From positions 62,001-126,000 of the forward strand of contig JAFEAT010000005.1 in NCBI GenBank assembly GCA_018266255.1: DNA of 64,000 bases. The letters run 5' to 3'. Positions within the stretch are counted from its first letter, which is position 1, and every line of letters begins with the position of its first letter. The stretch comes from Cyanobacteria bacterium SZAS-4 (lineage in GTDB: Bacteria > Cyanobacteriota > Vampirovibrionia > Obscuribacterales > Obscuribacteraceae). Below the pieces are notes generated by a model. That model was not told the origin of the DNA. It ran no database searches and was given only the letters and a program-made list of their open reading frames with translations. Below, piece by piece: positions 25,692 through 37,100 of the stretch. Position numbers and translations under genes: made by a program.

Positions 25692-27866
25692 GTGAAGAAG
25701 CTGAAATTAGAACTCGAAAATTGTTACGGAATTCGCAAGCTTGATACAGAATTTTCTTTTGAGAAAGGTTCGGCTTGTGCATTGTACGCTCCAAATGGGG
25801 CAATGAAATCCTCTCTGGCACGTACGTTTCAGGACATTATAAACAAGCGTCCAAGTGAGGACCGCGTGTTCGCAGATCGGAGCGCCGCACGAAAAGTTGT
25901 TGATGAAGTTGGAGCCGAAATTCCGGCTGCAGCGATTTTTGTTATCGAACCTTATGACAAACAGTTCGGTCACTCGGAAAAAACATCAACCTTATTGGTG
26001 GACAATCGACTCAGGCGAGAGTACGAAGCACTCTTTGTCGAGATAGATGCTGCAAAGAAAACCTTTTTAAAGGCAATGAAGGAACAAACCGGCTCCAAGC
26101 GCGATTTGGAGAAAGAGATATCTCAAGCGTTTACCAAAACAGGTGATGAGTTTTTCCAAGCCCTGATTCGCATAAAGGATGAAGTAACAAAGCAAAGCGA
26201 TGCGCCTCTGAGCTCTGAACCATATGATGTTATTTACGATGAAAAGGTCGTTTCTTTTCTTGCTGCCAAAGGGATTAAAGACCTGCTACAAAGTTACATC
26301 GAAAAATACAACGAACTCCTAGCCGCTTCAACCTACTTCAAAAAAGATACTTTCACCTATTACAACGCCGAGCAAATCGCTAAGACCTTGGCTAGTAACG
26401 GCTTCTTCGACGCGAAGCACACCATCCTGCTGAACTCAAAAATAAACGTCGAAATCAAAACTGTCGAAGACCTGCAAAAACTGATAGAAGCGGAAAAAGA
26501 GCAGATAACGAGCGACACAGAATTACGAAAACGTTTTTCTGAGATCGAAGACAAAATACACAAAAATGTGAATCTGCGCGAGTTTCAAGCCTATCTGCAA
26601 AACAATCCACAGATCCTGCCAATGCTGTCAAACATGGAAAAGCTTAAGGAGGAAATTTGGAAATCCTGTTTTAAAGCCAAGCTCGATCTCTACACTCAGC
26701 TAATCGAACTGTACCAGGCAGCGGAAAAACGCAAGCGCGAAATCGAAAAAACCGCTCAGGAACAACGAACACAGTGGGAAGAAGTAATCCGAATCTTCAA
26801 TGAGCGATTCTTCGTTCCTTTCAAACTGACAGTAAAAAATAGGGAAGCGGTGATGCTTGGTAAAGATGTGATCGCGAACCTCGCTTTCACCTTCGAAGAC
26901 GGGCATGGTTCTGCCTCCATCGACAAGAATCAACTCTTAGAAGTATTGAGTACAGGCGAAAAGAAAGCTTTTTACATACTAAATATCATCTTCGAAGTCG
27001 AAGCCAGAAAGAAAGCTGGACAACCTACTCTGTTCATCGTAGACGATATAGCAGACTCATTCGACTACAAAAACAAATATGCAATCATCGAATATTTGCG
27101 AGATATTTCCGAAGAGCCGAATTTTAAACAGCTCATACTAACGCACAACTTCGACTTTTTTCGCACCGTTGAGAGTCGCTTCGTGCCCTATCTGAACTGC
27201 AAGATGGCGCTTAAGACTTCAAATGGAATCAATGTGATTCAGGCAACTGGCATAAAAAATGTCTTCGCAAATGATTGGAAAAGCAACTTTTTTTCGGACG
27301 ACAAAAAGAAAATCGCATCCATCGCGTTTGTCAGAAACATTATTGAATACACCAAAGGAGAGGATGATCCAGACTACTGCTTACTTACATCTTTGCTTCA
27401 CTGGAAAGCCGATACCCAAACCATTTCCATAAAAGAATTAGATGGTATTTTCAACAAGCTATTTTCAGAGCAGGGTTCTTCAGGAGCGGATGCTAAACCA
27501 GTGGTGAATCTCATTTTTGAGCAAGCCACAACGTGCCTAAGCGATCCTGAAGGAATAAATCTCGAGAACAAAATCATTCTATCGATAGCAACTCGCCTTA
27601 TGGCCGAGCGCTTTATGGTCAGAATGATCAATGACCCAGTAGCAGTAAACGCAATCAAATCCTCGCAAACCGCGAAACTAGTCAAGATGTACAAGCAGAA
27701 ATTTCCAAGCAATGACAAGGAGTTATATGTTCTTCAGCGGGTCATGCTGATGACTCCAGAAACAATTCATGTCAACTCATTTATGTACGAACCGATATTA
27801 GATATGTCAGACGATCATTTGAGACGCTTACTGGAAGATGTAACGCAAACTTTGCCACAAACTTAG
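25692..27866 (+). CDS. AAA_13-type ABC-fold ATPase with coiled coil (RloC/PrrC-like family)
   Basis: This is a 724-residue SMC-like/ABC-fold ATPase. The N-terminal P-loop is YAPNGAMKSSLART (about 33-46), a variant with Met for Gly that is familiar from the AAA_13 group. A long charged helical middle (about 110-360) should form a coiled coil. The signature LSTGEKKAFYIL is near 418, Walker B FIVDDIADSFD is near 446, and the H-loop LILTHN is near 484. A C-terminal domain of about 200 residues follows. In this group the C-terminus is often a toxic effector, as in the anticodon nucleases PrrC and RloC, but I see no certain nuclease motif, and the RloC zinc-hook CxxC is absent. It starts at GTG 25692 after GAGGGGAG. 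There is no restriction-modification partner nearby. A phage-defence role is inferred. Confidence 0.8.
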   Translation: MKKLKLELENCYGIRKLDTEFSFEKGSACALYAPNGAMKSSLARTFQDIINKRPSEDRVFADRSAARKVVDEVGAEIPAAAIFVIEPYDKQFGHSEKTSTLLVDNRLRREYEALFVEIDAAKKTFLKAMKEQTGSKRDLEKEISQAFTKTGDEFFQALIRIKDEVTKQSDAPLSSEPYDVIYDEKVVSFLAAKGIKDLLQSYIEKYNELLAASTYFKKDTFTYYNAEQIAKTLASNGFFDAKHTILLNSKINVEIKTVEDLQKLIEAEKEQITSDTELRKRFSEIEDKIHKNVNLREFQAYLQNNPQILPMLSNMEKLKEEIWKSCFKAKLDLYTQLIELYQAAEKRKREIEKTAQEQRTQWEEVIRIFNERFFVPFKLTVKNREAVMLGKDVIANLAFTFEDGHGSASIDKNQLLEVLSTGEKKAFYILNIIFEVEARKKAGQPTLFIVDDIADSFDYKNKYAIIEYLRDISEEPNFKQLILTHNFDFFRTVESRFVPYLNCKMALKTSNGINVIQATGIKNVFANDWKSNFFSDDKKKIASIAFVRNIIEYTKGEDDPDYCLLTSLLHWKADTQTISIKELDGIFNKLFSEQGSSGADAKPVVNLIFEQATTCLSDPEGINLENKIILSIATRLMAERFMVRMINDPVAVNAIKSSQTAKLVKMYKQKFPSNDKELYVLQRVMLMTPETIHVNSFMYEPILDMSDDHLRRLLEDVTQTLPQT

Positions 27867-27901
27867 TTTCCTCAGTCCAGGACTAAAACAATGTTCACAA
27901 A

Positions 27902-29578
27902 TTACATGAGAGCACTTTGTTGACAACGTTCCTGCAAAAAAATTGTGATGTCACTTTTCGGATTCAAATGGCTAATTTTTACTTGCGCATCAGGAACACC
28001 GCCTGCTACGAGGTATTTGCGAAGCTCCTCATAAGCCCCAGAATTCAGAAACTCGACAGCCGGACTCGCTAAACGATCAGATTCTCTTTTCGTGTCGTAT
28101 TCGATGTTCATGAAACGCAGCTGTTTGTCGAATTCTTGGCGCAATTTCTCAGCCACATCCGCACTTAGTTGCCTCGCGGTTTCTTCGCTGAATGGTTCAC
28201 ACCAGAGCTCGTAGTGTGGCTCTGGACGGAACTTTGGAATGACAGTGAAAAATCGTAGTTTCAGACCGCAGACTTGGATCGCTGCTGACACAGCATCAGT
28301 CACTTGCGACTCGGTCAGCTTCTCGCCTGTAAACGAGCTGATGTTGCCGCCTTTGTGCAGAAACTCAATCAGCGGCGCCTTGTTGTGCCATCCCGCTATT
28401 TTGACGATATCGTTGATGTTATATCGATATAGCCCGCCTGACGTAGTGAAGAGAATGTAGTAGCTTTCTCCAACCGTGACTTCGTGCGCGAGAAGCGGAC
28501 GTTTTCCTGAGCCAAGTTCATTTTCAGGAACGAACTCGAAGAAGTGCGAACGTAGCGACAAAAGTTGCTTTCCCGGTGCGATGCAAACAGTGCCGCGCCC
28601 TTCGCTTGCACCATATGTGATATCACAGACGGGCAGGTCGCCAAAGTATTCAGGCAAATCTTGAAGGTAGAAGGCAGCTGCGGCCTTGGTCCAGCAACAC
28701 ATGAGACTGAGGTTCTTCCAAATCGTTCGCGGGTTGAACTGACCGTCCGCCAGCAATTTCTTCAATTCGGCTGCACGAGCAGGGTCAGGTTTCAAAAACT
28801 TCTGCAGCGCGGCTTTGATCTGGGCAGGCAACTCTACTGGCGGCTCGAGCGTGCCGTGCTCCACATCTTCTATTAGTCGTTCCGCATATACATTTAGCCG
28901 TCTCGCCAAAACTACGATGGTGCTCGGGTTCAACGTATAAATAGAACTGATTGGCAACATCAATGCACAACGCAACATTGTGTAATAGCGACTCTCGTAA
29001 TCCTTTATCAAAAACAGCTCGTAAGGTAGCGGCGAAACATATTTCTTTACCAGTGGAGGCTCTTCCAAGTAAAGCCGACCAGAGATTGCCCCACACGGAA
29101 TTCCCGCCGGCGTGCGACTCTCTTCGGCGGGCGAGAAGACAGACAGAGTGACGCCTTTCTTCACGCCAGGAAAACTTCTGAGCAAATGATAGCCAGACGC
29201 AACAGACGCTCGGCGGAATTCTTTGACATAACTGCGCGTAATTGGAATCAGCTTACGAGCGCCTGTAGTGCCACTCGTCGTTGCAAACATGAATGGCATC
29301 TCACTGGTGAGCACATTCTGTTCACCCTCTGATACGCGCGTGATGTATGGTTGCAAACTGTCGTATTCGTTGATGGGGACTGCCTTTTGGAAATCGTCGG
29401 CAGTTTTTATGGAAGCGAATCCATGCTCTTTTCCATATACAGTTTCGGCATTGGCAGTAATTATCTCCAGCAACTTTTCAAGCTGCGCCGCAGCAGGATT
29501 GTGGCTTGCCGATTCAAGAGCTTTTGCCTCGCGAGAACCGAGGAGACCGAATGCTGAATAAAGAAGATTGCGAAACAT
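27902..29578 (-). CDS. GH3-family acyl-acid adenylating / amido-synthetase-like enzyme
   Basis: This 558-residue protein belongs to the plant-type GH3 auxin-responsive family of the ANL adenylating superfamily. The ATP motif is FATTSGTTGARKLIP (98-112). TYGASEGRG and YRYNINDIVKIAG are the next nucleotide motifs. The C-terminal lid (FTGEKLTESQV) is present. Plant GH3 enzymes adenylate acids such as indole acetate or jasmonate and couple them to amino acids; bacterial members are poorly known. It diverges from the GT2 gene with only an 18-base gap between starts, so the two share a promoter region next to the megasynthase genes. I infer that it may activate or conjugate an acyl product. The ATG at 29578 is used; a TTG two codons earlier is possible. 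Confidence 0.88.
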   Translation of the reverse strand: MFRNLLYSAFGLLGSREAKALESASHNPAAAQLEKLLEIITANAETVYGKEHGFASIKTADDFQKAVPINEYDSLQPYITRVSEGEQNVLTSEMPFMFATTSGTTGARKLIPITRSYVKEFRRASVASGYHLLRSFPGVKKGVTLSVFSPAEESRTPAGIPCGAISGRLYLEEPPLVKKYVSPLPYELFLIKDYESRYYTMLRCALMLPISSIYTLNPSTIVVLARRLNVYAERLIEDVEHGTLEPPVELPAQIKAALQKFLKPDPARAAELKKLLADGQFNPRTIWKNLSLMCCWTKAAAAFYLQDLPEYFGDLPVCDITYGASEGRGTVCIAPGKQLLSLRSHFFEFVPENELGSGKRPLLAHEVTVGESYYILFTTSGGLYRYNINDIVKIAGWHNKAPLIEFLHKGGNISSFTGEKLTESQVTDAVSAAIQVCGLKLRFFTVIPKFRPEPHYELWCEPFSEETARQLSADVAEKLRQEFDKQLRFMNIEYDTKRESDRLASPAVEFLNSGAYEELRKYLVAGGVPDAQVKISHLNPKSDITIFLQERCQQSALM

Positions 29579-29596
29579 GCTCAAAAAGAGTCTGAA

Positions 29597-30967
29597 ATGT
29601 TTGTTAGCTCAGCACCACTGAGCATCCGAAAGTCTAGCACTATACTTGACTATGCGTTTTTATTGCGCATAACTCGCCTTTCGCGTGCAAATTCAATCAT
29701 GCTGTTTTTACTAGGATTAATCACGCTGGCAGCCACAGTGGCTCAGATAGTCTCGTTCAACAGAATGTTTGCATATGTACAGAAAGAACTAGCGTTCAAG
29801 CCGTCTGCCGAATACACGCCGAAAGCCTCGGTAATTCTGCCTTGCAAAGGACTGGATCCCGGTTTCGAAGAAAACATCGTCAAACTTTTAGAGCAAAGAT
29901 ATATAGGTATCGACGGCAAACCTAGATTTGAAGTCATTTTCGCCGTGGCCCAGGAGAACGATCCAGCCTACTCAGTGCTCCAGAAAGTTTGTGCCATGCA
30001 AACTAAAGTCGACACGAAACTTGTTGTAGCTGGGATAAATCAAGCACGAGCACAAAAAATAAACAATCAGTTACGTGCCTTGCAAGAGATTGCAGACGAC
30101 TCCGAAGTGCTTGTATTCGTTGACTCTGACGTGATTGCACGCAACGACTTCATTCAATATTTGACCGCACATTTACAGGACGAGACCGTAGGTGTAACTA
30201 CTGGATATCGTTTTTACATCCCCTTCAAAGGAGACTGGCCGTCACTTCTGCGCTCGCTGTGGAATCGTATGTCGGCTTGGGAATTGGCTGACCCAAACTA
30301 CGCATTTGCCTGGGGCGGTGCGATGGCAACGCGCAGAGAGACCTTCAGCAGGGCGAAAGTAGCCGAACATTGGGACCGAGCAGCTGATGACGACTTATCT
30401 TTGACAACAGCAGTGAAGGAAATCGGACTGAAAGTGCGCTTCGTGCCGCAATGCCTGGTTGCAAGCCACGGCGACGCGAGCATTCCAGAAATTGTCGAAT
30501 GGACAAACCGACAGCTCATATTAACGAAGGTTTACTACCCAAAACTTTGGCGCCGCGCCATTCGCCGTGCGGTGATTTTAGTGGTCTGGCTGCTTGCTCT
30601 GGCGGGATCGATCGCCAGTGCGGCGATGACAGGTTCGACAGAATTAATCGCCGCAAGCATCGCTGGACTGATTTTACTGCCGGTCGAAGTCATTTTCCTC
30701 CTCAAAGCCCAGCACCTCTGGTATCGCGTACTTTCGTTAAGCGCAAAAGAAGAGGACTTTAATGGTGTGAATTCAGCTCAAAATTCAAGTGAGCGCGCTC
30801 TTATGGAACACGCCTACCAATCGTCACTTCTGAGGTTTTCGCTCGTTCTACCATTAGCGCATATCGTTCTGCCGTGGATGACGCTATATTCTGTATTGAC
30901 AAACAGAATTCGCTGGCGCGGAATCGACTATGAGTTGAGAAGTCCCTCCGAAGTCGTGATTATTTAA
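29597..30967 (+). CDS. membrane glycosyltransferase, family 2 (ceramide-glucosyltransferase-like)
   Basis: This 456-residue protein has an N-terminal membrane helix (MLFLLGLITLAATVAQIVSF). Its cytoplasmic GT-A domain has VILPCKGLDPGF, the metal-binding VFVDSDV (D176, D178) and AADDDLSLT (D264-D266). RQLILTKVYYPKLW corresponds to the (Q/R)XXRW-type acceptor motif. Two to three C-terminal membrane helices follow. The layout and the PCKG start are those of ceramide glucosyltransferase and related lipid glycosyltransferases (GT21-like). Beside a GH3 enzyme and a lipid megasynthase this suggests glycosylation of a lipid product. The first ATG (29597) has an AAGAG box. An internal ATG at 29699, just before the membrane helix, is an alternative. 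Confidence 0.85.
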   Translation: MFVSSAPLSIRKSSTILDYAFLLRITRLSRANSIMLFLLGLITLAATVAQIVSFNRMFAYVQKELAFKPSAEYTPKASVILPCKGLDPGFEENIVKLLEQRYIGIDGKPRFEVIFAVAQENDPAYSVLQKVCAMQTKVDTKLVVAGINQARAQKINNQLRALQEIADDSEVLVFVDSDVIARNDFIQYLTAHLQDETVGVTTGYRFYIPFKGDWPSLLRSLWNRMSAWELADPNYAFAWGGAMATRRETFSRAKVAEHWDRAADDDLSLTTAVKEIGLKVRFVPQCLVASHGDASIPEIVEWTNRQLILTKVYYPKLWRRAIRRAVILVVWLLALAGSIASAAMTGSTELIAASIAGLILLPVEVIFLLKAQHLWYRVLSLSAKEEDFNGVNSAQNSSERALMEHAYQSSLLRFSLVLPLAHIVLPWMTLYSVLTNRIRWRGIDYELRSPSEVVII

Positions 30968-31079
30968 TTCGCTTAAGACGAGCACGTATGCCCGTCGCTA
31001 TGGGCATTGATCAAGATGACATTGTTAAAAACTGTCCAATGGACCGACGATGTAGGCCCTCTATACTTCTTAGGTTTAT

Positions 31080-31148
31080 TACCTGGGCGTGCAGAACGCT
31101 GCCGATGCGATGAGATCACAAAGGCTTGACCCAACCTATTCCCAGGTA
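31080..31148 (+). promoter_or_regulatory. possible structured leader of the megasynthase operon
   Basis: TACCTGGG (31080-31087) and CCCAGGTA (31141-31148) are perfectly complementary and enclose 53 bases that hold a small GCAG-AACG-CTGC hairpin. The second arm ends 25 bases before the start codon at 31174, close to its GAGG ribosome binding site. It may be a folded leader or two operator halves. It matches no riboswitch I know. TATACT near 31059 could be the -10 box. Confidence 0.35.
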
Positions 31149-31173
31149 TGAGACCAATAAGAGGCTAGCGCAG

Positions 31174-34100
31174 ATGTCGAGCTTTGGAATCATTGCCATT
31201 AACCATGTCGCCTTAGGGCTAAGTGGAGTGGCAGAGAACAAGCGTCAGGAAAACTTTGAGAGCTATTTGGCTGACGCAGCCATCGCAGCAGCAGCGATTC
31301 GCTCAGGCGATATGGGCGTTCTCAATCTCGAATTGCTCAATCTGGAAGACAGCAACAACCGCGAAGCCGTTGCCCAAGTTCTGGTTGCACTCGTAAATTC
31401 TGGCGAAGGAATGAGTGGTATCAAATATGATGCCGGGCAAGATGCCTCTGTCGAAAAATTATTAGCGCTCGTCGAATCGAAGTTGCAAGACCGCCAGCTG
31501 ACAGCAGTGCTGACTAACTTGCCTGCGAAGTTGGAAGACGCGAAGAAGAAAGTCAAAGCGCTGCACAAACGTAAGCTGCAAGTCGTCGCAGAAACAGTTT
31601 CGATTGAAGAAGCGTTGATTGCGCAAGAGGCTGGTGCCGATGCTGTCATCGCAAAAGGACACGAAGCAGGCGGCAGAGTGGGAGACGAAACATCGTTCGT
31701 CTTGCTTCAACAATTCGCACAACAAGTCAAAATTCCGTTCTACGCACAAGGTGGCATCGGCGTTCACACAGCCGCAGCAGCGTATGTCGCTGGAGCAGTC
31801 GGCGCAGTTCTAGATTCACAGTTGCTCTTTAGCAAAGAGTCTTCTTTGCCGCTGGAGTTGAAACAGAAAATAGCCAATCTCGATGGCACCGAGACATCTA
31901 TAGTCGCAGTCGGCGAACAGCACTACCGTCTCTATGCGAAAGCGGCATCAGCGATTGAGCAATGCACAAACGCACAGGGTTCGGTTCTCGCCAACATCGC
32001 CAACTACAATCGCGAGTTGCGCGCGCTAGACCGGGTTTGGAATTTCGGACAAGACATTTGTTTCGCCGCTGATTTCGGCCAGAAATACTCCACTGTTGCA
32101 GGCATCGCTCAGGCGATCAAGGCATCGGTGCGTGAGCACGTAAAACTTGCAGCCGAAAAACAACCGCTCAAAGAAGGCTCACCACTGGCGGTATCACACG
32201 GAACAACTTATCCGATCGTTCAAGGCGCGATGACTCGTGTCAGCGACACGGCAGACTTCGCTTACAGCGTTTCGAAAGATGGCGGATTACCGTTCCTCGC
32301 TCTCGCCTTGATGCGCAAGAACGAATGTGATGTTCTCGTTTCCGAAACCAAAGAAAAACTTGGACCACTCGCCTGGGGCGTTGGCATTCTCGGTTTCGTT
32401 CCGCAGCAGTTGCGGCAAGAACAGATGGAAGTCGTAAGCAAATACAGACCGCCATTCGCGTTGATCGCAGGCGGTCGCCCAGACCAGGCGAAAGCTCTGG
32501 AAGATATGGGCATCAAAACTTACTTGCATGTTCCTTCACCAATGTTGCTTGAATCGTTCATCGAAATGGGTTCCAAGCGCTTCATTTTCGAAGGAAAAGA
32601 GTGCGGCGGTCACGTCGGACCACGAGCAAGCTTTACCCTCTGGGAAGCGATGATCGACAGAATTCTCGGCTCCCTCGGACCACGCGATGACGCTTCTCTC
32701 TATCATGTCCTCTTCGCTGGTGGCGTCCATGATGCCATCTCTTCCGCGATGGTGTCAGCTATGGCTGCGACTCTCGCCGCTCGAGGAGTTCGTGTTGGAG
32801 CGCTCATGGGCACAGCTTACTTGTTCACCAAAGAAGCTGTTGAAACTGGAGCAATCGTAGAAAAATTCCAACAAGCAGCTATCGAATGCAACAAGACCGT
32901 GTTGCTGGAAACAGGACCTGGTCATGCGATTCGCTGCATCAATTCGCCTTACAAAAAAATCTTCGACGACAAGCGTCAAGAATTGACTCTCAAAAACACA
33001 AGTAGAGATGAGATTCGCGAAGAACTCGAACTAATGAACCTGGGTCGCTTGCGCATCGCCAGTAAAGGTCTGACACGCAAAGCAAATGTCAGCAAAGAAG
33101 ACACCATTGCCGAACTGAAAGATCAATCTAAGACGAACACTAATCTTGAAACTCTGCCTGCTGAGAAGCAGTGGGCTGATGGCATGTACATGATCGGTCA
33201 AGTCGCTTCTATGCATGATTCGGTTTGCACAATTGCAGATTTGCATAAGACTGTTTCGAACAGCGGCGCAGAAATCATCGATTCAATCGCGGCGAAAGAG
33301 CTCACTACGGCCACTGTTGAATCAGACAGCAAAATAGCTTCCGAAGCCATTGCTATCGTCGGAATGGCCTGTCTATTTCCAAAAGCAAACGATCTTGAAA
33401 CTTACTGGGAAAACATCCTCAGCAAAGTAGACACGATTACAGAAGTGCCAATCGATCAATGGGATTGGAGAAACTACTACGATCCAAATCCACTTGCTCG
33501 CGACAAAATCCACTCAAAATGGGGCGGCTTCCTGCAAGACTTGAAGTTCGACCCGACGAAGTACGGCATTCCACCAAGCAGCCTGGCTTCAATCGACCCG
33601 ATGCAAGTGCTTCTACTCGAAGTCACACGTGCAGCAATCGAAGACGCTGGTTATGCGCAACGTGGATTCGACCGCGAGAAGACTTCGGTCGTGCTTGCCA
33701 ACGCTGGTCATGGACCGATCACGGCCCTGTACTCATTGCGCTCGATGCTCGGATGGAAGCTGAACGACCTCTCTGACAGCGCCAAATCTGAATTGCAAGA
33801 AGCACTGCCTGAGTGGACTGAAGACTCATTCCCCGGTTACCTCGGTAACGTGGCAGCCGGGCGTGTAGCTAACCGCTTCGACCTTGGCGGAGTCAATTTC
33901 TCCATCGACGCAGCTTGTGCATCATCACTTGCAGCACTGCATGTCGGTATCGGCGAATTGAGAAACAAGCAAAGCGACGTGGTCTTCCTCGCCGCAGCAG
34001 ACACACACAATCAACCAGGCGACTACCTCAGCTTCAGCAAAACGCATGCCTTCTCTGGACAGGGAAGATGCCGAACCTTCGATGTCACTGCAGACGGTAT

Positions 34101-37100
34101 CGTCATCAGTGAAGGCATCGCAATGCTCGTCTTGAAACGACTCAGCGATGCTGAGCGCGATGGCGACAGAATCTATGCGACTATCAAAGGCATCGGCGGA
34201 TCTTCCGACGGTCGCGACCTCAGCCTCACAGCTCCAAGACCAGCTGGTCAGATGCTTGCTCTCACCAGGGCTTATGAAGACGCTGGCGTATCACCAACTT
34301 CCGTCACCCTCGTCGAAGCTCATGGAACAGGCACCGTTGCCGGTGACAGAGCAGAAATCGAAGCGTTGAAAACTGTTTTCGAACGACATGGTGCACCGAA
34401 ACGCGGTTGCGCAGTCGGCTCAGTCAAGACAATGATCGGTCACACGAAAGCAGCTGCTGGTCTCGCCTCATTGATCAAAGTAGCGAAGGCTCTTCACCAT
34501 AAAGTTCTTCCACCAACGATGGGTGTGACTCAACCGAATCCTTCTTGCGATTTCGAGAACAGTCCGTTCTACATCAACAGCGAAACCCGCCCGTGGATCA
34601 ACACTGGCGACGATGTTCGTAGAGCTGGCGTAAGCGCATTCGGATTTGGTGGCACTAACTTCCACGCCGTAGTTGAAGAGTATGTCCCAACCACAGCCAG
34701 CTCACCTCAGGCTGCAACTTATAGCTGGCCTTCTGAACTCTTCTTGCTGCACGGCAAGAACAGATTGGAGTTGATGAAGTCACTTGAATCAGTAGCAGAC
34801 ATCGTCAAACGCGCGAGCAAATCTGAAGAATCGGTCAACTTGCGAGAAGTGGCACAGACTGCTTACTTAAGACAGTTGGAACGACACACTGATGCGAAAG
34901 CACAAGAGTTGTGTCTCGCAATCGTAGCAACAAGTGCAGAAGACTTGCTCGACAAGATTTCGCGGGCGAAGAGCGACATGCTCAACGCAAATTGCACAGA
35001 GATAAAAGATCCACGCGGTATCTACTTCGTAGATCTGGAACAGAAGCCAGAAGTGGCAAAAGGCAAGGTCGCCTTCTTGTTCCCAGGTCAGGGATCACAA
35101 AGTGTCGACATGCTGCGTGAACTCGCCACACAGTTCCCAGAAATTCGTGACACCTTAGAGCAAGCGTCGAAAGTTCTGTCCGATAAATTCTCACAATCGT
35201 TGAATTCGCTAGTTTATCCACCACCGGCTTTCACCGATGAAGAAAAAACAGCTCAGTCAGCGGCTCTAACCAACACGCACGTCGCTCAACCGGCGATTGG
35301 AGCAGCCGATCTCGGTATGCTCAAGTTGTTGCGGTCGTTCGGACTGGCACCCGATATGGTGGCAGGACATAGCTACGGTGAATACGTTGCTCTTCACGCA
35401 GCAGGTGTGTTCGAAGAAGACGAGCTCTTCAAAATTTCCGAAGTGCGCGGCCGACTCCTCTCCGAAAGGAATGGCGGGGGCAAAGGCACGATGGCTGCCG
35501 TTTCCGGTCAGGTCGAACAAGTCTCAACACTGCTTCGCGAAACACCTGGTGTGACACTGGCTAATATCAACTCACCAAAACAATGTGTCGTCGCTGGTGA
35601 AGAGACAGCGATTCAAAATGCACTGGAAGCATTCAAAAAGCATGGCGTGGTGGCGAAACTGATCCCAGTTTCCCAAGCCTTCCATTCGAGCCACATGAAG
35701 CACGCGCAAGCGCCGCTCGAGAAAGCACTATCGTCAATTCCATTGCTCGAGCCAGCCCTGCCGGTTTACTGCAATACAGATTCTGAAATCTACGCGAAGT
35801 CTTCTGTCGTTTCCAGACTGACAAAACACATTGTCGAGCCTGTTGATTTTGCCAAACAATTGCAAAAAATGTACGCCGACGGCGCCAGATTGTTCGTCGA
35901 GGTTGGTCCTGGCGCCGTTCTTAGCGGCTTGACCGAAGCGACTCTCGCACAGACAGAAGGCAACAAAGTTGTTGTCGTATCTTCTGGTCGCGGTGGAGTA
36001 ACCAGTTTCTTGCACTGCCTCGCGATTCTCGCAGCCAACGGTCAGAAGATTGATATCGGCAGATTCTTCAGCGCCAGAACGAAAGCGTTCGAAGCCGCTA
36101 AAAAGTTTGGTCGCAGCCTCAGCACCAATGAATCTCCGCGTAGCCGCGCTCTGATGTATCTCGTCAACAGCGCCAATATCAAACGCGTCGGCGAAGCAGC
36201 ACCTGTAAAACCGCCGGTGAAAAGTGTCACAGCAGGAGCAACACCCGTTGCTCCACCAGCAGTTGCTCCTGCGGCATCCGCATCCAACTCGGCATCTCCA
36301 AAAGTTACACCAGCCCAAGCCGCTCCTGCAGCTGCTAAGCAATCTCAAATCGCCAGCCAACCTGTTCAGGTAACCAAGCCCCAGGGCAGCTCTCAATCCG
36401 AAACAAGGAACCCAACAGCCTCATCCATGAATACATCTAAACCAGCAGAACAACAGAGACGAAATCAGACAGAAGCGGCAAGAACGCCAGCACCGACTCC
36501 ACAGCCAGTGCCAGTAACGATGCCACAGCAGGTTCTGATGCCAGCCGCGGTTTCCGGCAAAAATGTTGACCAGGTTATGTTGCAGTTCCAACAAACGATG
36601 CTGCAAATGACGAACAGCTTCCTGCAGACGCAGCAGCAAGTGATGTTGGCGTACCTGCAGAACAAGAGCGGCTTCGCAGCTCCGATGCAATATCAACCTG
36701 CACCACAGGCGCTACCACCGATGCCGATGCAAGACTACAACTATCTGCAAGCACCAGCGCAACAGTATGCTCCAGCTCCGGCTCCTGCAGCGCTTGAACC
36801 AGCTCAGCAGCAAGTGCCGGCGACACAACTTTTGAACACCCTGTCGCAGGTGGAAGCAAGCGCAGTCGTTCCGGCTCCAGTGGAAGCTGCTGCAGAAGTG
36901 GTAGCTGAGGAAGCAGCTCCACAAGACGATCCACAAACACTCGTAAACGGTTTGCTCGAAATCGTTAGCCAGAGAACTGGTTACCCAATCGACATGTTGG
37001 ATCCAACACTCGACTTAGAAGCGGATCTCGGCATCGACTCCATTAAGCGCGTTGAAATTCTCAACAGCTTCCGTAAGCTCTTGCCTGAACAAAAGCAGCT

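Noticed and set aside
25692..27866. SMC or RecN/RecF repair ATPase
   Set aside because: The variant P-loop (APNGAMKS), LSTGEKKAF and VDDIADSFD agree better with the AAA_13 group; no SMC hinge or RecN features are seen.
35734..36396. 220-codon minus-strand open frame
   Set aside because: Antisense to the AT and linker of megasynthase 1. Composition is Cys/Arg/Trp-rich and not protein-like.
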